Assembly: GCA_964402505.1 (NCBI GenBank)
Contig: CAYOCP010000004.1
Span: 62,001 to 126,000, forward strand
Direction: 5' to 3'
Length of the DNA stretch: 64,000 nucleotides
Source of the DNA: SLRI01 sp964402505
Lineage (GTDB): Bacteria > Pseudomonadota > Alphaproteobacteria > Geminicoccales > Geminicoccaceae
A program made the position numbers and the translations under genes. Position 1 is the stretch's first letter. Each line of letters starts with the position of its first letter. The notes beneath the pieces are model-generated. The model had not been told where the DNA came from, ran no database searches, and was given only the letters and a program-made list of their open reading frames with translations. Positions 18,072 through 28,323 of the stretch are shown piece by piece.

Positions 18072-19112
18072 TCAATAGGCGGTGTGCAGCACGTGCTTGA
18101 GCCCCTTCATGTCGTCGAGGCAGCGGCCGGTGCCGAGGGCGACGCAGTTGAGCGGCTCGTCCGCTTGGCTCACCGGCAGGCCGGTCGAATGGCGCAGGAC
18201 GAAGTCGAGATTGCCGAGCAGCGAGCCGCCGCCGGTGAGCACGATGCCCTTGTCGACGATGTCGGCGGAGAGCTCGGGTGCCGTGTGCTCGAGCGCCACC
18301 TTGACCGCCTCGATGATCGCGTTGACCGGCTCCGCCAGGCTCTCGGCGATCTGCCGCTGGCTGATGACGATCTCCTTGGGTACGCCGTTCATGAGGTCGC
18401 GGCCCTTGATCTCCATGACCTCGCCATTGCCGTCCTCGGGCAGGCAGGCCGATCCGATCCGCTTCTTGATGTTCTCGGCCGTCGCCTCGCCGATCAGGAG
18501 GCTGTGGTTGCGGCGCACGTAGTTGATGATCGATTCGTCCATCTTGTTGCCGCCGACCCGGATCGAGCGGGCGTAGACGATGCCGCCGAGAGAGAGGATC
18601 GCCACCTCGGTGGTGCCGCCGCCGATGTCGACGACCATCGAGCCGGTGGGCTCGGTGACCGGCAGGCCCGCGCCGATCGCCGCCGCCATCGGCTCCTCGA
18701 TCAGGTGCACACGCCTCGCGCCGGCCGCCTCCGCCGCCTCCTGGATGGCGCGCCGCTCGACCGCGGTCGAGCCCGAGGGCACGCAGATGATGACCTGCGG
18801 GCTGGCGAAGCCGCGCCGGTTGTTCACCTTCCGGATGAAATGCTTGATCATCTCCTCGGCGACCTCGAAATCGGCGATGACGCCGTCGCGCAAGGGGCGG
18901 ATCGCCTCGATGTTGCCGGGCGTGCGGCCGACCATCTCCTTGGCCTCGAGGCCCACCGCGAGCACCTGCTTCCTGCCCTTCATGGTGGCGATGGCGACGA
19001 CCGACGGCTCGTTCAGGACGATGCCGCGGCCCTTCATGTAGACGAGCGTGTTGGCCGTGCCGAGGTCGATGGCGAGATCGGCTGAGAATAGACCGAGAAG
19101 GCGCGAGAACAT
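18072..19112 (-). CDS. mreB: Actin-like cytoskeletal protein MreB
   Basis: Forms membrane-bound antiparallel filaments that direct lateral wall synthesis. From the ATG at 19112 it is 346 residues, the standard length, beginning MFSRLLGLFSADLAIDLGTANT with the phosphate-1 loop DLGTANT. Other actin motifs are VVDIGGGTTE (phosphate 2) and GIVLTGGGSLLGN (adenosine site). An in-frame ATG 43 codons upstream would add an Arg/Pro-rich segment not found in the family, so I reject it. First gene of the elongasome run, with a palindrome about 110 bases upstream. Confidence 0.96.
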   Translation of the reverse strand: MFSRLLGLFSADLAIDLGTANTLVYMKGRGIVLNEPSVVAIATMKGRKQVLAVGLEAKEMVGRTPGNIEAIRPLRDGVIADFEVAEEMIKHFIRKVNNRRGFASPQVIICVPSGSTAVERRAIQEAAEAAGARRVHLIEEPMAAAIGAGLPVTEPTGSMVVDIGGGTTEVAILSLGGIVYARSIRVGGNKMDESIINYVRRNHSLLIGEATAENIKKRIGSACLPEDGNGEVMEIKGRDLMNGVPKEIVISQRQIAESLAEPVNAIIEAVKVALEHTAPELSADIVDKGIVLTGGGSLLGNLDFVLRHSTGLPVSQADEPLNCVALGTGRCLDDMKGLKHVLHTAY

Positions 19113-19219
19113 GTGTGCGGGGTCCGCTCCGTGGTCGGCGATGGCGAGGCGGGCAGGGCGCCGGCCACACCCCTGCCGAACCGGGCTCTGGGGCTGCGAT
19201 CCGGGCCGCGGCAGAAGAC

Positions 19220-19239
19220 GGAGGCGCCGAGGCGCCTCC
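19220..19239. promoter_or_regulatory. 20-bp palindrome between leuA and mreB
   Basis: GGAGGCGCC-GA-GGCGCCTCC: perfect 9-bp arms around two bases, in the 232-base gap on the path from leuA to mreB. It may be an operator, or a hairpin ending leuA transcription. No T-run follows on the minus strand. Confidence 0.45.
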
Positions 19240-19344
19240 ATTGGCGAGGATGGCGTGGGCAGGACGGCGAGAGGCGGGCCGGGATGCCGGGATTCCAGAA
19301 TGGGCGCCGGGGCGGGCCCGCCGGTTGCACGCCGTCCTCGCGCC

Positions 19345-20949
<1,605 letters not shown>

Positions 20950-20993
20950 GTCGGCGGCTCTCATGCGTGGCTGACGTTGCGGTTCCGGCTCGA

Positions 20994-21033
20994 CCCCTGA
21001 GCGCACGCTTCCCGAGACGGGCGGGCTCAGGGG
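20994..21033 (-). promoter_or_regulatory. Hairpin in the leuA leader
   Basis: Arms CCCCTGAGC and GCTCAGGGG pair perfectly over 9 bp, and the loop contains a second small stem CCCG-AGA-CGGG. It lies 45 bases upstream of the leuA ATG. No U-tract follows. The stop codon of a possible upstream small ORF lies in its 5' arm. Attenuator-like, unproven. Confidence 0.4.
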
Positions 21034-21149
21034 CAGGTAAGTCGAAGCCGCGCCGAGAGAGCCCGGTCAGCGAGCGGCGCGCAGGCATCGGCCAAAGCGG
21101 CGCCGGCCGCCCGCCGAAAATCGCGAATGTGGTGCCCGTGCATCGTCAT
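21027..21149 (-). CDS. Possible 40-residue leader ORF upstream of leuA
   Basis: ATG at 21149 opens a 40-codon frame that begins with a His-rich stretch (MTMHGHH) and ends RLRLTCP. Its last third contains one CTC and two CTT leucine codons, CTT being uncommon in this GC-rich genome, and its TGA lies in the 5' arm of the leuA hairpin. There is no clear ribosome-binding site and overall leucine content is not unusual, so this may be chance. Confidence 0.2.
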   Translation of the reverse strand: MTMHGHHIRDFRRAAGAALADACAPLADRALSARLRLTCP

Positions 21150-21234
21150 GACCACTCGTGCCGGCATCGGTCCCGCCGGCGATCCCACTCGGATGGTGTC
21201 GATAGTCGTGAGGATATGCCGTCAAAGTTACCGA

Positions 21235-21263
21235 ATTGTAAAGCCGCTTGATCACGCCATCAG
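21235..21263 (-). promoter_or_regulatory. Candidate leuA promoter
   Basis: On the minus strand CTGATG (21263-21258), a 17-base spacer and TACAAT (21240-21235). The -10 fits well, the -35 poorly. A TTGACG at 21225-21220 with TATCGA 15 bases on is a weaker alternative. Either gives a leader of over 230 bases for leuA. No other gene was found in 20950-21410, and no clear promoter for the plus-strand gene at 21411. Confidence 0.35.
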
Positions 21264-21410
21264 CGAACGCGGATCGCCACTTTCGCCCCGCCGGTTGTGC
21301 CGCACCCCGGCCCCCATCACTGGCGGCCGGTCTTGCCGGGGCTTGCAGTGGCCGACCGATCCGGGCAAGTGCTGCAGGAGGGATGTGCCTCGGCTCGACG
21401 GGAGAACGGG

Positions 21411-23090
21411 ATGGCGGGAACGACACGCTCCGGCGGCGAAATTCTCATCGACGAGCTGGCGCTGCACGGGGCGCAGCGGATCTTCGGGGTGCCCGGCGAA
21501 AGCTACCTCGCCGCGCTCGACGCGCTCCACGGCCGCAACGACATCCGCTTCATCGTCTGCCGGCAGGAAGGCGGGGCCGCGATGATGGCGGAGGCGGACG
21601 GCAAGCTCACCGGTCGTCCCGGAATTTGCTTCGTCACGCGCGGACCCGGAGCGACCAATGCCTCCGCCGGCGTCCACGTGGCGCGCCAGGATTCGACGCC
21701 GATGATCCTGCTCGTCGGCCAGATCGCCCGCGATGCGCGCGACCGCGAGGCCTTCCAGGAGATCGATTACCGGCAGATGTTCGGCGGCATCGCCAAATGG
21801 GTGGCCGAGATCGAGGATGCCGCCCGCATCCCGGAATACCTGCACCGGGCCTTCATGACCGCCACCACCGGCCGGCCGGGACCCGTGGTCCTGGCGCTGC
21901 CCGAGGACATGCTGACCGACGAGGTGGCGGTGGCGCCCGGTCGATCCTGGGCGCCTGTCCGGGCTTTCCCGGACCCCGCCGCGGTCGACCGGACCCTGGC
22001 CTGGCTCGGCGAGGCCGCTCGGCCGCTCGTGATCCTCGGCGGCGGCGGCTGGGACGCGGATGCCGTGGCGGCGCTCCGGCGCTTCGTCGAGACCAACGAC
22101 CTGCCGACCGCCGTCGGTTTCCGCCGCCAGGACTACCTCGACAACACGCACCGCTGCTACATGGGCGACATCGGCATCGGCGCCAATCCCGATCTCCTGC
22201 GCCGCCTCGACGAGGCCGATCTCCTGCTCGTCATCGGCGCCCGGCTCGGCGAGATGACGAGCGATGGCTACACGCGGCTCGGCCTGCCGCGGCCAAGGCA
22301 GCGCATGATCCAGATGCTCAACGGGCCGGAGGAGCTGGGCCGGGTCTACCAGCCGGACCTTCTGGTCCAGGCGAGCCCCGGACCCTTCCTCGAGGCCCTG
22401 CTCGCCAGGGGGCCGATCGCGAGCCGACCCTGGGCGGAAAGCACCGCCCGGGGCCGCGCCTCCTACTCGGCCCATATCGCGCCCGTCGCCATCCCCGGCA
22501 ATGTGCAGGTGCCGGAGATCATGGCGCATCTGCGCCAGAGCCTGCCACCCGAGGCCATCGTCACCAACGGCGCCGGCAACTACTCGGCCTGGTGCAATCG
22601 GTTCTACAGCTATCGCGCCTTTCGCTCGCAGCTCGCCCCCACCTCGGGCTCGATGGGCTACGGCCTGCCGGCGGCGATCGCGGCCAAGCTCGCCTGCCCC
22701 GATCGGCCCGTCGTCTGCTTCGCCGGCGACGGCTGCTTCCTGATGACCGGACAGGAGCTCGCCACCGCCTGCCGCGAGCGCCTCGGCATCGTCATCCTGC
22801 TCTTCGACAACGGCATGTACGGCACGATCCGCATGCACCAGGAGCGCGAGTACCCGGAGCGCATCTCGGGCACGGAGCTCGACAATCCGGATTTCGTGAA
22901 GCTCGCCGAGGCGCATGGGGCCCTGGGTATCCGGGTGGAGCGCACGGCCGACTTCGCCGGCGCCTTCGAGCAGGCGCTTCGGGCCGGACGGCCGGCCCTG
23001 ATCGAGATCGTCATGGACCCGGAAGCGATCACGCCGCGCCAGTCGCTCTCGGCGATCCGGGCCGCGGCCCTCGCCCGCCGGAGCGCCTGA
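21411..23090 (+). CDS. Thiamine pyrophosphate enzyme, acetolactate synthase large-subunit-like
   Basis: A 559-residue TPP-dependent enzyme with the three-domain layout of acetolactate synthases. The N-terminal PYR domain has the activating Glu in CRQEGG and the segment VTRGPGATNAS, a middle domain follows, and the C-terminal PP domain has the TPP motif GDGCFLMTGQE...LLFDNGMYG. The ATG has GGGAG upstream. No small regulatory subunit (ilvN) follows, and the segments around the active site differ from typical IlvB, so it may act on another 2-oxoacid or in a catabolic route. It converges, 4 bases apart, with a glutamine-synthetase-like gene. Family is certain; substrate unknown. Confidence 0.8.
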   Translation: MAGTTRSGGEILIDELALHGAQRIFGVPGESYLAALDALHGRNDIRFIVCRQEGGAAMMAEADGKLTGRPGICFVTRGPGATNASAGVHVARQDSTPMILLVGQIARDARDREAFQEIDYRQMFGGIAKWVAEIEDAARIPEYLHRAFMTATTGRPGPVVLALPEDMLTDEVAVAPGRSWAPVRAFPDPAAVDRTLAWLGEAARPLVILGGGGWDADAVAALRRFVETNDLPTAVGFRRQDYLDNTHRCYMGDIGIGANPDLLRRLDEADLLLVIGARLGEMTSDGYTRLGLPRPRQRMIQMLNGPEELGRVYQPDLLVQASPGPFLEALLARGPIASRPWAESTARGRASYSAHIAPVAIPGNVQVPEIMAHLRQSLPPEAIVTNGAGNYSAWCNRFYSYRAFRSQLAPTSGSMGYGLPAAIAAKLACPDRPVVCFAGDGCFLMTGQELATACRERLGIVILLFDNGMYGTIRMHQEREYPERISGTELDNPDFVKLAEAHGALGIRVERTADFAGAFEQALRAGRPALIEIVMDPEAITPRQSLSAIRAAALARRSA

Positions 23091-23094
23091 TCCT

Positions 23095-24486
23095 TCAGAC
23101 CGTCGAGAGGTACCACTCGAAGTCGAGCGGCGTCGGCCGCGCCTCGAAACGCTCGAGCTCGGCCCGCCGGCAGGCGGCGTAGAGCGCGCAGAACCGCTCC
23201 CCGAGATGGCGGCGGAGCAGGCTGCCGCGCTCGAAGGCGAGGAGCGCCTCCGGCCAGGTGGTCGGCACGCCGCGGCGGGCCTTGTCGTAGGCATTGCCCG
23301 TGAGGGGCGGTCCGGGGTCCCCCTCGTGCTCGAGGCCGTGCCGCACGCCGGCGAGCATGGCGGCGGTGGAGAGATAGGGATTGGCGTCGGCCCCGGGTGC
23401 CCGGTGCTCGATCCGGCGGGCCGCCGGCGGACCGGCCGGCACGCGCAGCGCCACCGTGCGGTTGTTGAGCCCCCAGCTCGGTGCCGTGGGCGCGTAGGAG
23501 AGCGGCTGCAGCCGGCGGTAGCTGTTGGCGTTGGGGGCGAAGATCAGCATCGATTCCGCCATGACCTGCTGCAGCCCCGAGATGGCGTGGCGCAGGACCC
23601 GCTCGCCCCTGTCGCCGCCGGCCAGGACGTTTTGCCCCTCGCCGTCCTCGAGGCTGAGATGGATGTGCAGCCCGCTGCCGCTGCTTTCGGCGAAGGGCTT
23701 GGCCATGAAGCAGGCACGAAACCCGCATTCGAGCGCCGCAGCCTTGACGCAGCGCTTGAGCAGCAGCGCATGGTCGGCGGCGCGCACCGGGTCGCGCACG
23801 TGGCGCAGGTTGACCTCGAACTGGCCGGGCGCGAACTCGGCCATCACCCCTTTGGCCGGGATGTCCTGCGCCTCGCAGGCGGCGGCGACACGCTCGAGGA
23901 AGGGCTCGATCTCGCCGAGCCGGTCGAAGGAATAGACCTCCGCCTCGCGCGGCCGGCGGCCGAGCCTCGGGCTCGCCGGAAGCTGGACCAGGCCTTCCCG
24001 GTCGAGCTCGGGATCGAGCAGATAGAATTCGAGCTCGAGCGCGACCACTGGCCGAAGGCCGAGCGCGCCCAGATCCTCCGCCACCCGGCCGAGCAGGGCG
24101 CGGGGATCGGCGAAGAACGGCCGGCCGTCGAAATCGGCGAGCCCACCCAGGATCTGCGCCCGGGCCGGCGCCCAGGGCACCGGGGCCAGGGTCCGCCCGT
24201 CGAGGCGGATCGGCCGGTCGGCATCACCCTCCTCCCAGACGAGGCCGCTCCGGTCGACATTCGCGCCGGTCGTGTCCAGGGCGTAGAGCGTGCTCGAGAA
24301 GAAGGCCTCGCCGCGGAGTGCCGCCTCGAGCTCGCCCAAATCGAGGCGCTTGCCGCGAAGGATGCCGCCGAGATCGGGCAGGATGACGTCGACTTCCCGA
24401 ACGAGCGGGTGCTCGACGAGAAAAGCGGCGAGCCGGTCGGGGCCCGCCGTGGCGCTCGCTTCCGGGTCCGCCCCGAGGCCGATCAC
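23095..24486 (-). CDS. Glutamine synthetase family protein (gamma-glutamyl-amine ligase type)
   Basis: A 463-residue ATP-dependent ligase. It has the GS catalytic domain: metal-ligand segment ALELEFYLLD, the Glu-rich EFAPGQFEVNL, the ATP/metal motif SGSGLHIHLSL and the C-terminal NRTVALRVP. The pattern is closest to PuuA-type gamma-glutamylputrescine synthetases and related GlnA-like proteins; the adenylylation site of GlnA and the GS-I length are missing, so it is probably not the main glutamine synthetase. The start is GTG. It follows trxA by 20 bases on the same strand, possibly by read-through. The amine substrate cannot be deduced. Confidence 0.82.
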   Translation of the reverse strand: MIGLGADPEASATAGPDRLAAFLVEHPLVREVDVILPDLGGILRGKRLDLGELEAALRGEAFFSSTLYALDTTGANVDRSGLVWEEGDADRPIRLDGRTLAPVPWAPARAQILGGLADFDGRPFFADPRALLGRVAEDLGALGLRPVVALELEFYLLDPELDREGLVQLPASPRLGRRPREAEVYSFDRLGEIEPFLERVAAACEAQDIPAKGVMAEFAPGQFEVNLRHVRDPVRAADHALLLKRCVKAAALECGFRACFMAKPFAESSGSGLHIHLSLEDGEGQNVLAGGDRGERVLRHAISGLQQVMAESMLIFAPNANSYRRLQPLSYAPTAPSWGLNNRTVALRVPAGPPAARRIEHRAPGADANPYLSTAAMLAGVRHGLEHEGDPGPPLTGNAYDKARRGVPTTWPEALLAFERGSLLRRHLGERFCALYAACRRAELERFEARPTPLDFEWYLSTV

Positions 24487-24506
24487 GGCCGGGGATCAGC
24501 CCCGCG

Positions 24507-24827
24507 TCAGAGGCTTTCCTCGACCCACTCCACCAGCTTGGTCTTCGGTGCCGCGCCGACCTTGGTGGCCGCCACCTCGCCGTCCTTGAACAGCATCAGC
24601 GTCGGGATGCCCCGCACGCCGTACTTGGTGGGGGTGAGTGGATTATCGTCGATATTGACCTTCACCACCTTCAGCTTGTCGCCCATCTCGTTGGCCATCT
24701 CCTCGAGATGCGGGGCGATCATCTTGCAGGGGCCGCACCACTCGGCCCAGAAATCGACGACGACAGGGGTCGCGGACTTGAGGACATCGGTGCTGAAATC
24801 AGCGTCGTTGGTCTGCTGCACACTCAT
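24507..24827 (-). CDS. trxA: Thioredoxin
   Basis: A 106-residue cytoplasmic disulfide reductase with the classic active site WCGPCK and the cis-Pro loop GIPTLMLF. Length and lack of a signal peptide fit TrxA. It lies 79 bases downstream of addA on the same strand, an arrangement common in alphaproteobacteria. Probably read from the addBA transcript, from its own promoter in the gap, or both. Confidence 0.97.
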   Translation of the reverse strand: MSVQQTNDADFSTDVLKSATPVVVDFWAEWCGPCKMIAPHLEEMANEMGDKLKVVKVNIDDNPLTPTKYGVRGIPTLMLFKDGEVAATKVGAAPKTKLVEWVEESL

Positions 24828-24906
24828 GGCGCGTATCCGTCGCTATGGGTCGATGCCTTCCGGCACCGCTGCGGGTGCCGAGTCTTGGATCAGGTCCCGC
24901 ATGGCG

Positions 24907-27900
24907 TCAAGCGGCGTCGGGCGCATGGGCGTCGAGCAGGCCGGGCGGAACGAGCATCAGCGCCGGCACCGCCGTCCAGACGAGCCCCGCCCTCAAGGCC
25001 TTCCCCGGGTGGAGTCGGCCGAGCAGGGCGGCATAGGCCGAAAGCTGGCGAAGATACGCCACGGGCACCGCGTCGACCGTCGCCGGTGGCAGGCGGCCGG
25101 ACTTGAAATCCACGAGGAGCACGGCATCCGGGGTCACGGCGAAGCGGTCGATCTGGCCGGCGATCACCATGTCGCCGACCCGACCGATGATCGGCTGCTC
25201 CGAGCGACTGCCGGGGGCGAAGGCCGGTGCCAGCTCGGGCAGCGCCAGCACGCCCAGGATCTGCCGTTGCAGCTCGACATGGGCGGCGGGCTCGAGCCCG
25301 GGCCAAGCCGAAAGCCGCCGCTCGAGGAAAGCCTCGCGCGCTCCCTCCGGCAATGCCGCGACCTCGTGCAGGAGGCGGTGCAGGGCCGAACCCACGATCC
25401 TGGCGGCCTTGCCCCGACCGGCCAAAGGCGAACTCGCCGGCATTGCTGCCGCCTCCGCCGCCGAGGGCTGGACGAGCCGGCGACGCGGGGGCTCCGCCGG
25501 CGGTGGCCGGCCGAGCCAGGCGGGCGGTGCCGCCGGCGGCGTTGCGGCGGGCGGCTCCGCACCGGGCCCCACACGCGCCACGCCGCGCACCAGGCGCAGC
25601 CCGCCCTGCTCCAGCGTCTCGACATCCGGCATCGCCCGCATCGCCCGCAGGATCACCTCGTGCCAGGACCCGGCACCCGAAGCGGTCCGACCGTCCCAGC
25701 CGGCGACGATCAACCGGTCCTGGGCCCGGGTGATCGCCACGTAGAAGAGCCGCCAGCGCTCGGCCTCCGCCCGCCGCTGGAGCTCCTCGACGATCTCCTC
25801 GCTCACCGGGTCGCGCTGGCCCTTCGCCGCCCGCCAGAGCGGCAGGCCCGTCCTCGGATCGACGATCAGCCGGTCGCGGCCGACCGGAGGCGCATAGGCT
25901 CCGGCATCGGCGACGAGGACGACGGGGGCCTCCAGCCCCTTCGAGCCGTGCACCGTCATCACCCGCACCGCGTCCGCCGTCTGCTCGAGGTCGCGCTTGA
26001 GCTGGCCGCTCTCCAGGCCGAGCCAGTGGATGAAGCCCTGCAGCGACGCCGGATGGCCGTCCTCGTAGGTCAGCGCCTGGGCCAGAAAGGCCTCGATCGG
26101 CTCGGCGGCATCCGGTCCGAGCCGCTGCAGCAGCCGCCGGCGTCCACCCTCGGGACCGAGGATGCGCGCAAAGAGCTCGAAGGGCGGCATGAAATCCGCG
26201 GCCGCCAGCCAGCCGGAAAAGCGCTTCCAGGCGGCCGCGAACGGTGCTTCGCCCCGCTCGCCCCAATCGCGCAGCCGGTCGACGAGCCGGGCCTGGCCGC
26301 GGCCGTGCGCGAGCCGGAAGAGATCGTCCTCGTCGAGCCCGAGAAGCGGGCTCTTCAGGAGCGCCGCGAGGTTGAGATCGTCCTCGGGCAGGAGAAGCGC
26401 CTTGCCGAGCGCCACCAGATCCTCGACGGCGATGGCCAGGGTGAGCTTCAACCGATCGGCACCGGCGACCGGAATGCCCTCTTCCTTCAGGGCCTTGAGG
26501 ATCCGCTCCTGGGCCACCCCGCGGCGTTGCAGGAGGATCAGGATGTCGGCCGGCCGGACCGGGCGGCCGGTCGCCTCCAGGACGGCTCCGGCATCCAGCC
26601 AGCCCCTGACGGTCGTGGCGATCCTCCGCGCGAGACGGGTCTCCGGCTCGTCCGCGTCGTGACGTTCGGTCGGCAGCACCCAGCCGGTCTCCGCCGGCTT
26701 CGTCCGCTCGACCGGTCGCTCGAGCGGCCAGAGCTCGACCGAGCTTCGGGCATTCCGGCGAAAGGTCCGGTGCCGCACCGGCTGCTTCGGATCGGCGAGC
26801 ACCCCGCCGCGCACGGCCGGATCGGCGAGCGTCGCCTCGACCAGCTCGACGATGGCCGGGCCCGAGCGGAAGGAAAGGTCGAGAACGCTCGGCTCGAGCG
26901 GCCGGCCCGCCTCCTCGAACCTCCTGGACAACCGTTCGCGCACGGCCCGGAAGCTCGCCAGATCGGCGCCCTGGAAGCTGAAGATCGACTGCTTTTCGTC
27001 GCCGACCACGAAGAGCGTGCGTTCGGCCTGCCGCGCACCCAGGCCGGCATGGAACTCCTCGACCAGATCCTCGATGATCGACCACTGCGCCGGGCTCGTG
27101 TCCTGGGCCTCGTCGACCAGGAGATGATCGAGCCCCGCATCGAGCTTGAAGCGCACCCAGTCCCGCCTGCCCGGATCGGCGAGGAGGGCCGCCGTGCGCT
27201 GGATCAGGTCGTCGTAGTCGAGGGCTGCGGCCTGCCGCTTGGCGGCGGCGTAGGCGTCGATCACCGCGTGGCCCAGGATCAGGATCGCCTGCGTCCGGCG
27301 TCCCACCTCGAGCGCCCGCTGGAGCGCGCCCACCCGCACCAGCCGCGCCTGCTCGCTCGTCAGCGCCCGGGCCAGCGTCTCGTCCAGGCTCCTCGGGACG
27401 AGCTGGGCCCTGGGCTCGTCCTTCTGGGTCAGGAAGACCGCCCGGTAGGCCGCGAAGGTCAGCGCCCGGTCGCCCTCGGCGGCATTCAGCCAGGCCAGGA
27501 TGGTCTCGCCGTTCCGGCGCTGGGCGTCCGTGCCGCCGATCAGGGCGTCCGCCGCCCGCACCAGATGGCGGCTGTCCACCTCCTCCGCCCGGCAGGCGCG
27601 GGCGATCACCGTCTCCGGCGTGTCCCGCGGGTCGACCCCGAGCCTGGCATGGACCGCCTCGATCACCCCCACCGGTCCGCCGTGCCGGTCGGCGAGCGCC
27701 TGAAGATGATCGCGCAAGGCCAGGATCTGGCCCACCGCCTCGGTCAGCGAGCCGTCGCTGAGCAGCAGCGCCACCTCCTCGATCGCCCGCTGCAGGTCGA
27801 GATCGAGGCTGGCCAGCACCTGCTGACGGGCCTCGATCTGCCGCTCCCTCGCCGTTCGCTCGTCCACCACCTCGAAATGCGGCGCTATCCCCGCCTCCAG

Positions 27901-28323
27901 CGGAAAGCGGCGCAAGAGCGACTGGCAGAACGCGTGGATGGTCGTGATCGAGAGCCCGTTCGGCAGGTCCAGCACCTGGGCGAAGAGGCGGCGGGCGCGG
28001 TCGAGGGTGGCCTGATCGACCGGCGCGCCGGTCAGGCTCTCGAGATCCCGGGCGAGCTTCGCCCCCTCCTTCCCGGTCGCCCAGGCCGCGAGCTCCGCCT
28101 CGATCCGCCCGGCCATCTCGGCCGCGGCGGCGCGCGTGAAGGTGAGGCAGAGAATCGCCTCGGGATCGTTGCCGGCGAGCAGGAGGCGGAGCACCCGGCT
28201 CGTCAGGACCCGCGTCTTGCCGGTGCCGGCATTGGCGGTGACCCAGACCGAGCGGCCGGGATCGGCGGCCTGCCGCTGCTCGGCGGTCGGGGTCGGGGAG
28301 GATTTTTCGGTCGCTTCAGTCAC
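24907..28323 (-). CDS. addA: Double-strand break repair helicase-nuclease AddA
   Basis: Catalytic helicase/nuclease subunit of AddAB, the RecBCD counterpart of alphaproteobacteria and Firmicutes, which processes double-strand ends for RecA. From the GTG at 28323 the protein is 1138 residues. Visible are Walker A ANAGTGKT (30-37), the UvrD-type motif CLTFTRAAAAEM, Walker B LLVDEAQDTS, VVGDEKQSIFSFQGAD, VMTVHGSKGLEAPVV, and a C-terminal RecB-type nuclease with LLVDFKSGR. The GTG overlaps the addB stop. An in-frame extension further upstream runs into addB and is rejected. Confidence 0.95.
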   Translation of the reverse strand: MTEATEKSSPTPTAEQRQAADPGRSVWVTANAGTGKTRVLTSRVLRLLLAGNDPEAILCLTFTRAAAAEMAGRIEAELAAWATGKEGAKLARDLESLTGAPVDQATLDRARRLFAQVLDLPNGLSITTIHAFCQSLLRRFPLEAGIAPHFEVVDERTARERQIEARQQVLASLDLDLQRAIEEVALLLSDGSLTEAVGQILALRDHLQALADRHGGPVGVIEAVHARLGVDPRDTPETVIARACRAEEVDSRHLVRAADALIGGTDAQRRNGETILAWLNAAEGDRALTFAAYRAVFLTQKDEPRAQLVPRSLDETLARALTSEQARLVRVGALQRALEVGRRTQAILILGHAVIDAYAAAKRQAAALDYDDLIQRTAALLADPGRRDWVRFKLDAGLDHLLVDEAQDTSPAQWSIIEDLVEEFHAGLGARQAERTLFVVGDEKQSIFSFQGADLASFRAVRERLSRRFEEAGRPLEPSVLDLSFRSGPAIVELVEATLADPAVRGGVLADPKQPVRHRTFRRNARSSVELWPLERPVERTKPAETGWVLPTERHDADEPETRLARRIATTVRGWLDAGAVLEATGRPVRPADILILLQRRGVAQERILKALKEEGIPVAGADRLKLTLAIAVEDLVALGKALLLPEDDLNLAALLKSPLLGLDEDDLFRLAHGRGQARLVDRLRDWGERGEAPFAAAWKRFSGWLAAADFMPPFELFARILGPEGGRRRLLQRLGPDAAEPIEAFLAQALTYEDGHPASLQGFIHWLGLESGQLKRDLEQTADAVRVMTVHGSKGLEAPVVLVADAGAYAPPVGRDRLIVDPRTGLPLWRAAKGQRDPVSEEIVEELQRRAEAERWRLFYVAITRAQDRLIVAGWDGRTASGAGSWHEVILRAMRAMPDVETLEQGGLRLVRGVARVGPGAEPPAATPPAAPPAWLGRPPPAEPPRRRLVQPSAAEAAAMPASSPLAGRGKAARIVGSALHRLLHEVAALPEGAREAFLERRLSAWPGLEPAAHVELQRQILGVLALPELAPAFAPGSRSEQPIIGRVGDMVIAGQIDRFAVTPDAVLLVDFKSGRLPPATVDAVPVAYLRQLSAYAALLGRLHPGKALRAGLVWTAVPALMLVPPGLLDAHAPDAA

